Shown piece after piece: positions 33,601-43,460 of a stretch of DNA of 64,000 nt (position 1 is its first letter; every line of letters begins with the position of its first letter). Source of the DNA: Globodera rostochiensis. Lineage: Eukaryota; Nematoda; Chromadorea; Rhabditida; Heteroderidae. The translations under genes and the position numbers were made by a program. The notes under the pieces were generated by a model. The model did no database searches and was not told the DNA's origin. It worked only from the letters and a program-made list of their open reading frames with translations. The stretch is taken from contig JAEVLN010000008.1 in the NCBI GenBank assembly GCA_018350325.1, positions 744,001 through 808,000 of the forward strand. Reading direction: 5' to 3'.

Positions 33601-34398
33601 ACTTCTTCATCGGTAATGCGGGGACATCCGCACCCTTTTCCTGAAGACCCCGCGCCATGGCAAAGTAAAGGCGAAGATGTGACGGGACGCCATTGAGTTC
33701 GGCCGCTGTTTTGTACCTGCGTAAGTTTTTGCATGATTAAAACAGACATTCGCACGATGTCCTTTAAACAATGGCACAATGTCCTTTAAACAATGGCACA
33801 ATGTCCTTTAAACAATGACACAATGTCCTTTAAACAATGACACAATGTCCTTTAAGCAATGACACAATGCCCTTTAAACAATGGCACAATGTCCCTTAAA
33901 CAATAGCACAATGTCCTTAACAATGGACAGTGTCCTTTAACAAAGTCCTTTAAACAATGGCACAATGCTCTTTAAACAATGGCACAAAGTCCTTTAAACA
34001 ATGGCACAATGTCCTTTAAAAATGATTAAGAATTTTTGTTTTTCACCTCGGCGGAACAGCGTTGAAGAGGCAAGCGCAGTCCAGCACGTGGTCGTACAGA
34101 GAGAAGTCGCCGGACGGAATCAAATCAACGCCCGTTGCCTGTAAACATTTAATAAAGGACGAATATTTTTGTCTTTAAGCACCTTCAACTGTTGCCAGCG
34201 AAGGATCTGCAGCTGCTCAATGTCCTTCTCGAACTTGTCGATTGAGTTGGTCAATTCGGCATTGGAAGACCCGTCGAATCGCAGCTTTGCTTGTTCCTTC
34301 CAAAATGACTCGACGCGGGTTTTCAACTCGCGATTTGGGCCCATTCGGCTGAAGCCGCATATTGAGGACAAAACTTTTGCATTCGGATTGCTGCACAT
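30666..34398 (-). CDS. metE: Cobalamin-independent methionine synthase MetE, intron-containing
   Basis: Transfers the methyl group of 5-methyl-THF (polyglutamate) to homocysteine with Zn and without B12. Exon 1 from 34398 has [20 protein letters not shown], the MetE N-terminal folate-binding start. Later exons have [53 protein letters not shown]; and [36 protein letters not shown] starts the second barrel, and [38 protein letters not shown] and [20 protein letters not shown] follow. Zinc ligands equivalent to E. coli His641, Cys643, Glu665 and Cys726 are all visible (H and C in SHMCYS, E in [10 protein letters not shown] in [13 protein letters not shown]). The end is [19 protein letters not shown] to the stop at 30666. 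Both barrels are present and no stop or frameshift was seen. At least eleven introns show it is a nuclear eukaryotic gene, not bacterial contamination. Most animals lack metE, so horizontal origin is inferred. Confidence 0.92.
33753..34023. repeat. Minisatellite, unit about 22 bp, in a metE intron
   Basis: About twelve copies of a unit reading ACAATGTCCTTTAAACAATG with small variants fill most of the intron (about 33719-34046) that follows the exon encoding [14 protein letters not shown]. Confidence 0.9.
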
Positions 34399-36740
34399 TA
34401 CACAGCCTTTCTTTTTAGTAACAGTGCCAGAAACCTTTGCTTAAATTTTTATTTATTTTATGTACAATAGGAAGGGGTTTTGTCAAGATTGAGTTATTTG
34501 CGTCGATTAAATAGGTTAATGAGTTTATGATGGGGGTATGAAAAAGAAATTTAAAAATTACAAATATTATAAAACCGATGTATTAGCATTTTTTATTTCC
34601 AAAATAAAGAATTGATGTGGGCCCTAAATAATTTGCTAAACATCTCTGAAAATAATATTTGAAAGATTATATTACGAATAAAAAGAATGGGTCGAAGTAC
34701 AAAATTTGCACAGTGAACCAACCCAACCCAACCAATTCATTATGCCTTTTGCCTTCCATTTCCCACACATCAGCACATTTTGTGACCGACGAAAGGTTAT
34801 TTATACAAAGAAATGGAAGAAAATGCGAGCGGAGATAATGGCGCGATAAGAAAAAAACGATTTTTGGGGAAAAAGGGAAAAAGGGGGGGGGGAATTGTTT
34901 TGGAGGTAAATGACCTATTTGGAAAATTCCCGCTTGGAGAAGGGATGCGCGGGGGCAAAGTGTTGGCGGCAGATGCACTGCACATTAAAGATCGCTTCCG
35001 AAACAAGATTAGAAAGCATTTGCTGCTGATTTGATCAGAACCCGAAAAATTCGAGTGGAAAGATACCAATTCTGAATAAATTTCATTCAAAACCTGAAAA
35101 AGAGTAATATTTTTGAGGCTACATTCCAAAAGCAATAAAATACCAAATATGTACCTAAATAATTAAAGAAGAGGGAAACTTTAATGGTCATTCTGACTGA
35201 TCAGTGCATTTTGAATGGTCATTCTGACTGATCAGTGCATTTTGAATGGTCATTCTGACTGATCAGTGCATTTTGAATGGTCATTCTGACTGATCAGTGC
35301 ATTTTGAATGGTCATTATGACTGATCAGTGCATTTGGAATGGTCATTATGACTGATCAGTGCATTTGGAATGGTCATTATGACTGATCAGTGCATTTTGA
35401 ATGGTCATTATGACTATCAGTGCATTTGGAATGGTCATTATGACTGATCAGTGCATTTTGAATGGTCATTGTGACTGATCAGTGCATTTGGAATGGTCAT
35501 TATGACTGATCAGTGCATTTTGAATGGTCATTCTGACTGATCAGTGCATTTGGAATGGTCATTATGACTGATCAGTGCATTTTGAATGGTCATTATGACT
35601 GATCAGTGCATTTGGAATGGTCATTATGACTGATCAGTGCATTTTGAATGGTCATTATGACTGATCAGTGCATTTGGAATGGTCATTATGACTGATCAGT
35701 GCATTTTGAATGGTCATTGTGACTGATCAGTGCATTTGGAATGGTCATTATGACTGATCAGTGCATTTTGAATGGTCATTCTGACTGATCAGTGCATTTG
35801 GAATGGTCATTATGACTTATCATTGCTTTAGAGTGTAAGCCAGCAGGACAAGGAGTCTTTTAAAATTGGATGAATGAAATTGTAAAACTTAAAATATAAT
35901 TAATTTAAAAGGGTGTCACAATAATTAAAATCTAGAAATTCGACTGAAAAATTGAGATGAAATTCGATTTTGAACGCTTTTCTCTGAAAATTTAATTTTT
36001 AATTCGAGAACTCTGAAGTTCTAATTATCTTTCATTCTTACTTTACGAAATTGCATAATTTAATACAATCTTCAAGCCTATCTTTTAAAACAATTAGTGC
36101 AGATATAGGAAATCAATTTTTATTCAATAAAACGAATATATCTGATTTTTTATAAAACATAGAGAGGGAGGGCTTCTTTCATTTATCAATTCAACATTAC
36201 AATTTTGATTCTGGCAAAGAAGAATTTTCTGCCAAAAAAAATGTCAAATATTTCCTCTAATAGAACCCCTCTCAAATTGAACACCCCTTTTCGGGGGGGG
36301 GGGGGGGGAAATAGACCCCCCCCCCTCTAATAGAGCACCCCCCCCCGCCAATTTTTGAAATTTTTTTGCAAAATAATTGGGCATAACTTCTGGATTTACT
36401 TCTGAAAATATAAATTTTCATAATTTCTAGTCTCGAATTGGCCAACTTTAAGCAGAGATATGAATTTTTTTTTAATTCAATGAATTTCTGTGAAGAAAAA
36501 GAAAAATTTGAAAAAGTTCTAAATTGCCATTCCGGCTCTTTTATAAGAGTTTTAATGAGCCTCTCTCCACATTCTGCATTTTTTAAAATTATCCGATGGG
36601 GAATTTTTAAAAATGCTGAAAACTTGTGCCCAAAATTGCAAATTTTGTTAATATTTTTTGAAAAAGGTAAACGGTAGGCCGATCACTCAAAAGCTCTTCC
36701 TCCTCCCCATTCTTTCAGAAGAATTCCATTTGCTGTGACA
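34399..36740. other. Intergenic, dominated by a minisatellite
   Basis: Upstream of metE and of the divergent phosphatase gene. It holds the 31-bp minisatellite at 35183-35829, a long G run followed by C runs at about 36293-36347, and a G run at 34881-34891. Frames at 34813-35034 and 36438-36677 lack family motifs. Confidence 0.5.
35183..35829. repeat. Minisatellite, 31-bp unit, about 20 copies, with internal palindrome
   Basis: The unit is AATGGTCATTATGACTGATC followed by AGTGCATTTTG. Each copy contains the perfect palindrome ACTGATCAGT. Variants with TTTTG and TTTGG ends alternate through much of the array, giving a 62-bp higher-order period, and ATTCTGACT/ATTATGACT/ATTGTGACT variants are interspersed. 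Confidence 0.92.
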
Positions 36741-38964
36741 ATGTTTCATAAGCCGCTAATTGTGCTGTTTGTTTGCTTATCGCATGCAATTCAAATATTT
36801 AGCGTTTCCTCTGAACTTGCACAATCGTCGGATTCGGAGAAGGAACATTGGTAAGCGTGCCAAATTAGATACCACCTACCTAATTAGTAATTACTTTAAA
36901 ATTTTTATTATGAAGGCTAATGCCCCTGTCGGATGGAATGCGATTTGTGCACTGTCAGGACTTCTATTCGCGAACGATGCCCCAAAGCAATGAGCAAGCT
37001 CAGCTTGAATGGATTGTGACGCAAAAGCATTGCTTTGGCGATGTGCCAAAACATTTTACTGTGCCAAGTCGCTATTTCCGTCAGCTCCGCGACAAAATTA
37101 ACGCATGGAATGCCAATCTGGTGAAGGCAAAAAGTGCCGTCCTAAAAATTGGCAGTGCCGCCGCGTGTCCGAGCAGTTTAAAGACTTGTGTAGGGGACAA
37201 AATAAGAAATAAAAATAAATGTGTTTATTTATTGAATTTATTTACAGGCAAAGGATCGCAAATGCTACCAATCCAGGGTTTTGTTGCGCAATTTCAAATT
37301 TAATCCAATATCTTTTTAACCAAAAAATATTTATGAATAAAATATTTTAAACTTTTGGATAGATTTCAAATTTTTGCTTAATTAATTTTTTAAAAGCTTT
37401 TGAATGCAATTTGGATGGTTTTTCGTGCTCAAAACTTAACAATTGCGCAATATTTCCTGCAAAAACTTCTCAACAATAATGAGAAAAAGCAATTGGGGAA
37501 GGTAAGGTCATGTAAATTAAATGTTAATAATTTAATATTGTCAGGTCATACAAAATTTGGAGCGACAGGGAAAGACTTTCGACCTCTCCAGATATGAGAA
37601 CAAAATGAGTTCTTTAGCGGCGGATTTGGAGAGCATCAATTTACAATTGGAAGAGAAATTTAAATATTTTTTAGACAAAGTCAATGCTAAAAATGTATGA
37701 AATTAAAACTCATATTTAAAATTATTAATTAATTTATGCTTATCCAAATTGCTTTATTTGTAGGAAACCAGCTACAGAATTGACTATACGTTCGAATACC
37801 ATTTGGACATTATAAAAAACATCAAAGAGGAATTGGCCAAGGTTGAATTGGATTGGACGCGCAAATCCGACGGGTTTTGGACAACTAGTAAAAATGCTAA
37901 AATTCCAATTCTTTTTCTCAATATTTATATAATTTTGAAACATTCAGATATGCGTCCCGTTGTGCGCCAAACGCTTTGGTTGGTTCGCCATGCACAAAGG
38001 GAAGATAATGTGAACGAGAATTGGTGCAAGGACAAGGACGAATTGGCACAGCAGGACTCGCCGCTGTCTGAGAAGGGCATTCGGCAACAATCGGAAGAAC
38101 TCAGAAAAATGTGGGGGAATTGGGATGATTGGGGCTTATTGTCATGTCCATCTTGCCCTTTACGGGACTGGGAATTCGGGAATGAAAATGAATTGTTCAA
38201 TGATTTGTTTTAAAATGTAAAGGTTCGCCAACATAAAAGTGGACAAGCTGTTCGCGTCACCATTCAAACGGTGCCTACAAACGGCAACTGGACTTATCGG
38301 TGGCGAAGAGGGCGGACGGGGAGTCTTCATCAATGTTGAGCCGGGATTGTCCGAAGTTTGCAGCTAATCATATCAAATATTGAAGCAACTCCACTCAATA
38401 TTTCCTCAACTTTCAGTTTTACGGAATTTCCAATATCCAAGTCGGATTTGACGAGCCTTCGGACTCGCACCAATTTCCCCTAATCGATCCTAATTACTGG
38501 CCAGTGTTTAACAAACGGTAATTAGTGTTAACAATTAGAGTTTTTCTTTTAAAATCCCTTAAGAGCCCTTGCAACAATGGAAAATGAGCGATTGCAGAGA
38601 AAAAGAGACGCCAACGATCACGACTTTGTGACGCTAAAAACCATTCGGCACATTTTGGAACGCAATACAAATGGTGAAATAATACCGATTATGGCAAATA
38701 TTTTAAATTAATTTTATAAAATTGTTGTGTTATTTTAATTCTTTAGCCGAGAACATCGTGTTGGTGTCCCACATGGGCAACATCGGTCTTCTGCTTGAAC
38801 TGTTGGGCGCCGAATGGGCGGCGGTGGGACAGGCAACCGTCAGCAAATTGGTCAAATACGAAGAGAATGTTGGCCATAATTCGGATGTGTTGAAGCAATT
38901 CCGTGTGGAATACGTCAGCGGTGTAATGCATTTGTCGGAACGCACCGATGTGCATGCCCACTGA
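36741..38964 (+). CDS. Histidine-phosphatase (phosphoglycerate-mutase-like) protein with leader and helical N-domain
   Basis: Starts MFHKPLIVLFVCLSHAIQIF, a plausible signal peptide, followed by a Cys-containing helical region (LMPLSDGMRFVHCQDFYSRT, QLRDKINAWNANLVKAKS, DLESINLQLEEKFKYFLD). In-phase splicing then leads into the catalytic domain: RQTLWLVRHAQREDN with the phospho-accepting His, QQDSPLSEKGIRQQSEELRK, VDKLFASPFKRCLQTATGLI, VFINVEPGLSEVC and VLVSHMGNIGLLLELLGAEW with the second catalytic His. The stop is at 38964. This is the UBASH3/ecdysteroid-phosphate-phosphatase-like branch, which has many nematode members. RHA replaces the usual RHG, which is tolerated in the family. The N-terminal half is not recognised. 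Whether the two halves are one protein rests on splice phase alone; two adjacent genes are the alternative. Confidence 0.7.
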
Positions 38965-39828
38965 TTTTGGGTTAGCCCCGTCTGATTTTTGTGTGTATTT
39001 GAAGTAGGGTTGGTCCCGCGGGGGGGGGGGGGGATTCCCGGTCAAACGGTGGAACGGGGCAGGCACGTATTAAGGGGGGGGGGGGGGGGGGGGTACCGGG
39101 GGTTCGTACCCCCCCCCCCCCCGCCCCCAAAATGGAAAAGTGAGAAAAATAAACCATAGGGGGGGGGCACTTTTGTACTTTTTGAACCAATTTTCTTAAC
39201 AAATAGAGTCAAAAATTGAATCTCGGCGGCGCCTATCGGCACCGCCGACACCCTCTCCCCCAGTCCCTTCCCAAGGCAAAATCCTAATTACGTGCCTGAG
39301 ACCGGGGATCTCCGGCCGGGCTGAGACCGGGGATCCCCGTTTTCGGGGATGGACAAATATCCAACGAACGTATAAAGCCATTTAACCTTGGGAACGGGGA
39401 CGAGAATGGTTGGGGATTCCCGCTTTCCCCCTCCCCCCGGAACCAACCCTTAATCATTCAGTCTTTGATCACGAATTGACATTAGATTTGTCAATTGTTT
39501 ATGCCACCGTGATTTTCATCAAGTACTCGATATCTTTTTATTCATTGAGAAAAGTTGCAGCAATTTAAAAAAAATTTGTGCGGAAAGAACTATAAAAAAG
39601 GTTATGAGATGGGACTCAGTCGGGGCCTCTGATCGACTTGCCTCACCGCCTAATCTTATTTTCTTTGACGAATTCGTAATCGGTATTTATTTCCCACAAA
39701 TTTTGACAAAAGTGTTCCCCCTAATTTGGAGTCTGGGCCCTATGATACTTTAATTTTATTCAAATAAATTCCGTGGACAACACGCAGCGACAGGGCAAAA
39801 AGGCGGAATCGAAGGTTGGCCGACATTT
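38965..39828. other. Intergenic with dense G/C homopolymers
   Basis: Contains G runs at about 39020-39032 and 39076-39092, a C run at about 39110-39121 and another G run near 39161-39167. A short duplicated GCTGAGACCGGGGATC-type motif sits near 39296-39340. No gene supported. Confidence 0.5.
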
Positions 39829-40972
39829 GCGGCTTAAGACAAAATAGACAATTGCGCCCCGACATTTGCGACCCGACTTTTGCGTCCCAGACACTTGCGG
39901 CTTAAGACAAAATAGACATTTGCGGCCCAGTCATTTGCGGCCCAGACATTTGCGGCCCAGTCATTTGCGGCCCAGACATTTGCGGCCCAGTCATTTGCGG
40001 CCCAGTCATTTGCGGCTTTATGTCACAAAAAAAAAACATTTTTCCTAACACAGCAAAAAGCAAATTGCTGGTCGAACTAAACTTTTTTTTTATTCGCAGC
40101 AGTAACTATTTTTCGACAGGGACAATGTGCGTCATTCACACAAATAGAGTTCAAAACGTTTGTTCTTCATAAGTGCATACATAAGAAGCAATGGCATATT
40201 TAGCACGTTTTTGTGCAATTCTTTCATTTCTCCGTCTACGCCGTAAAAGCAGATTCGGTCTAACTCCCTTCGCTCAGTCATTTTTCAAACAGCGCAAACA
40301 GATGCTCAAGCTCGAAATGCTACTGATCAACTAGCAATTCTCCGCCGGCAATGACAAACGTTATCGGAAAAAGTGCCGAATACAAATCGGCTGAAAATAG
40401 AAAAACTAGTTTAATAATAATATAAAGACATTTTTCGGTTAGTTGTTCAATTATCACTAATTGTTATGGCTTCCGTACTGATGAGGCCCGGCCACAAGAA
40501 TTAGGAAAAATTTTTTTTTGTGACATAAAGCCGCAAATGTCTGGGCCGCAAATGGCTGGACCGCAAATGTCTGGGCCGCAAATGTCGGGGCGCAATTGTC
40601 TATTTTGTCTTAAGCCGCAAATGTCTGGGCCGCAAATGTGGGCCGCAAATGTCTGGGCCGCAAATGTCGGGGCGCAATTGTCTATTTTGTCTTAAGCCGC
40701 AAATGTCTGGGCCGCAAATGGCTGGACCGCAAATGTCTGGGCCGCAAATGTCTGGGCCGCAAATGTGGGCCGCAAATGTCTGGGCCGCAAATGTCTGGGC
40801 CGCAAATGTCGGGGCGCAATTGTCTATTTTGTCTTAAGCCGCAAATGTCTAGGCCGCAAATGTCTGGGCCGCAAATGTCTGGGCCGCAAATGTCTGGGCC
40901 GCAAATGTCTGGGCCGCAAATGTCTGGGCCGCAAATGTCTGGGCCGCAAATGTCTGGGCCGCAAATGTCTAC
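39829..40972. mobile_element. Foldback-like element: tandem-repeat inverted arms around a 0.5-kb core
   Basis: The left arm (39829-40025) consists of units like ACATTTGCGGCCCAG on the plus strand. It opens with TTGCGGCTTAAGACAAAATA and closes with CGGCTTTATGTCACAAAAAA. The right arm (about 40512-40972) is the inverted version: TTTTTTTGTGACATAAAGCC, then many GCCGCAAATGTCTGG units, with TTGTCTATTTTGTCTTAAGC embedded three times. The core (40026-40511) has no repeat; a 48-codon frame at 40193 (MAYLARFCAILSFLRLRRKS) is its only open stretch and may be a decayed fragment. Arms of subterminal tandem repeats in inverted orientation are the hallmark of foldback elements. No clear target-site duplication is visible. 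Confidence 0.65.
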
Positions 40973-42627
40973 ACACCGAATCAAACCAATAAAAGGAATT
41001 TTTGTTGTAAATAAATGTTTTTTTGTACAAATTAGTCAGTTTAATTTGTAAGTGTAAATCTGTGCATGTTTTGGCGAAGTGAGCGGGCGATAATCCATCC
41101 CATCCCCGCCGGCGGCCGGCCCATCCAAAGCCGCCGGAGAGACTTAAGGCCCGGCTGGCAGAAGGAAAACGTGGGGGGGGGGGAGGGGAGGGGAGAAATG
41201 CCTGGAGTTAAAAAAGCTTAGGCATTGCCCGAGGCGAAACGACACAAATTTCCCCGACAACTGCCGTAGGCGTTTTGGTCTCTCCTCCTCCCTCCCCCCA
41301 GGGGAGAGAGTTCTCCTCCGCCTGAATGTCAATTTGTTCACGTAAAAACTGGTCTCGAAAAAACTTCTTTTTCATACATTGCCAATTGAAAAACAGCCTA
41401 AAAGTTCATTGATATTCGTCAAATCAATTTGTTTGAATTTTAAATAATTAATAAGCGCTTTTTGCTCAATTATTAATTAAAAAATAACAAAAATACCGAA
41501 CATTATTTTCTCAATCCTTTTTAAAGTTAGACCCTTTAAAAATTTGAAAAAAAAAAAAAACGCTAAAAGGAAAAAATAATTAAAAAGTGCGACTGCAAAT
41601 ACTCCTCTAATTATGTTTAATTGACTTTGTTTGTTTTGATGACCTCAAGCATTTCTTCCTGCTTATTTTATTCTCAAAATTGACCTTTTTTCAACCCAGG
41701 CAGCGCCTATCGACACCCATCGACCTCCCCCCCCCCACTAATATTAAAAAATTTTGAACATTCATTCCCCTGACTATGAGTTTTGCCAAATGTTAATTCT
41801 AATAAAATATCCTTTTTCATGGATAACCAAAAAACATTTTGAATATTTTAGTTGTGTTTTACCGATTGAATAAATATCTTGCAAAATAATGATTTTCAGA
41901 GGCTTATTTTGCCTGCCAAATGCGGCTTTTGAAGAAAATTTTATGCAAGTCCTTTTTAAAATAGATTTTTTGATGGAAATTCCCCGAGGAAAAGTTTTGG
42001 ACGGAAATTTATTTGGCAAACTTCCGACCAGCAGATGAGGCCACCAAGCCAGCAACGCAACTCATTTTCTATTTTCCAATGCCCCCACATTTTATAATGA
42101 AATATAAATTTGTGCCAAAATAAAAGAAAACAATCGCTGCCTAATTATTCACAAGGTTTTCGGTCAGTCCCAAAAGTTCGATCGATTGTCGTAACAATTT
42201 ATTTTTAAGTTTTGTGTGCGTGCCCGCAATTTTAATTCAAATTGCCCGCAATTTTAATTCAAATTGCCCGCAATTTTAATTCAAATTTCAATAAATGTTA
42301 TATGACCGCCGTCCTTGTCAGCCGTTATGTCGACCGCCGGATAAGAGGGATTTTATGGAGTAATTTTAGTTTTTTAAATACAAATTTTATGGGGGCTTTC
42401 TTCCATTTTGTCTCCTTTTGGTGATGGAATTTCCTATCATTTTTATTACATTTTGTGCAATAACAAAAAAGTGCCAATTTTTTGGGTTTTGTGGCACCCT
42501 GGGCTAACAACCTTTATTTTTTTTTATTAATAAATTTTACTTTATAATTATTCCATTGCAATTCACTGTTTTTTTGAGGTATAATCCGCCAAAATCCGCC
42601 AACGATTTATACCAAAGTTACGACCCA
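40973..42627. other. Intergenic, nothing supported
   Basis: AT-rich with a GC-richer patch at about 41090-41340 (G run at 41173-41182) and a C run at about 41728-41737. A threefold 22-bp repeat lies at 42222-42286. No exon motif recognised. Confidence 0.45.
42222..42286. repeat. Threefold 22-bp direct repeat
   Basis: Three adjacent copies of GCCCGCAATTTTAATTCAAA followed by TT. Confidence 0.85.
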
Positions 42628-42953
42628 ATGGTCGGCATCGGAACCGCCGGCATTTTGCTGCTTTTTATCACTTTGATCACCGCCAAATCGTTGCTGAGGT
42701 GGACGATCAAACAATGGCGGCTGCACAAATACGCAAAACGGAGAGAAAAACAGCAAAAGTCCAAAAAGGCATCGGAATTTTTTACTTTTAAATATTTAAA
42801 ACAATTTAAATGATTTTTTTTTGTTTTCAGCTGGTGGCTAGTGTTTCGGAAACGCCGGACAATTCGCTGGCGTCGAATGCACGACGAATAATTGCTCAAA
42901 ACGCCGTTGGACAACAAATGCACCCAAACGGACACGTTGCTTTATGTCAATAA
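42628..42953 (+). CDS. Small single-pass membrane protein, unknown
   Basis: Exon 1 encodes MVGIGTAGILLLFITLITAK (a membrane segment) and then a basic stretch, WRLHKYAKRREKQQKSKK. The only phase-consistent junction to the next exon (42831, after a good TTTTCAG acceptor) uses a GC donor at 42769. It gives LVASVSETPDNSLASNARRI and then a short tail to the stop at 42953. The start is uncertain: the same frame is open upstream (YNPPKSANDLYQSYDP), so an earlier exon may exist. Topology suggests a short lumenal or extracellular N-terminus and a cytoplasmic basic tail. No family is recognised. Confidence 0.45.
42769..42830 (+). other. Probable GC-AG intron
   Basis: The donor AAAAAG|GCATCG and acceptor TTGTTTTCAG keep the reading frame of the small membrane protein into a 40-codon final exon. 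The nearest GT donor gives a different, shorter tail, so this is less certain than the PEX6 case. Confidence 0.5.
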
Positions 42954-43460
42954 TAATAATTTATTATTTCAATTTCAATCCATAAAAAATGTTTATTTTG
43001 TTACTTTGAAATAAATTAACGACAAAAGTTGCGTTAAAGTATATGTAAAGACTCGCTACCGTTGCCTGCATAAAAACTCAGTGACGTAAGGCTCGACGAC
43101 ATCGAGACTCTCGAGCACCGCAAGTCTTGGACCTGCCTGGTCTTTGCTGTTTGACTTTACCATTGATTGTCAAATTTGATGTAAGCACAATGGCCAATGA
43201 ATGAATGGGCTGCTGCCCCCCCCCCCCAAATCGGCGGTGGACAGTGACTGGACGGACGAAAGTCGGCTTAATCCGGCCGACTCGGCCACAGCCACCAGTC
43301 AGTCGGAGTCGACTTGCGCACCTTTGGCCATGCGGTGCTTTTCCACAGCTTCCCACTGAAAAGAATTACCAACATTTATACCAATCAGCCGGTGATCGAA
43401 AGAAGACCTTTGTCGTCGTTGCCCATTCACAGCCAGCAGAAGACAAAAAATAAAAACAAA
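42954..43460. other. Spacer upstream of the SLC26 gene
   Basis: GC-richer than its surroundings, with a C run at 43217-43227. A frame at 43205-43453 ends just before the SLC26 start and is more likely 5' UTR or promoter than protein. Confidence 0.35.

Noticed and set aside
33753..34023. Possible CRISPR-like array
   Set aside because: Units are directly adjacent without unique spacers and lie in a eukaryotic intron; it is a minisatellite. The same applies to the arrays at 35183 and 59925.
30666..34398. metE as bacterial contamination
   Set aside because: The reading frame is broken by many short introns with GT-AG borders, and the flanking genes are nematode-type.
40478..40500. CTGATGAG followed by a short GC stem, resembling a hammerhead ribozyme core
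   Set aside because: The required GAAA after stem II is absent and no matching stem III/GUC site could be drawn.
40638..41051. ORFs encoding repeated GPQMS, GRKCL or RPRHL peptides on both strands
   Set aside because: They are the 15-bp repeat of the foldback arm read in all frames, with no leader, splice structure or codon bias.
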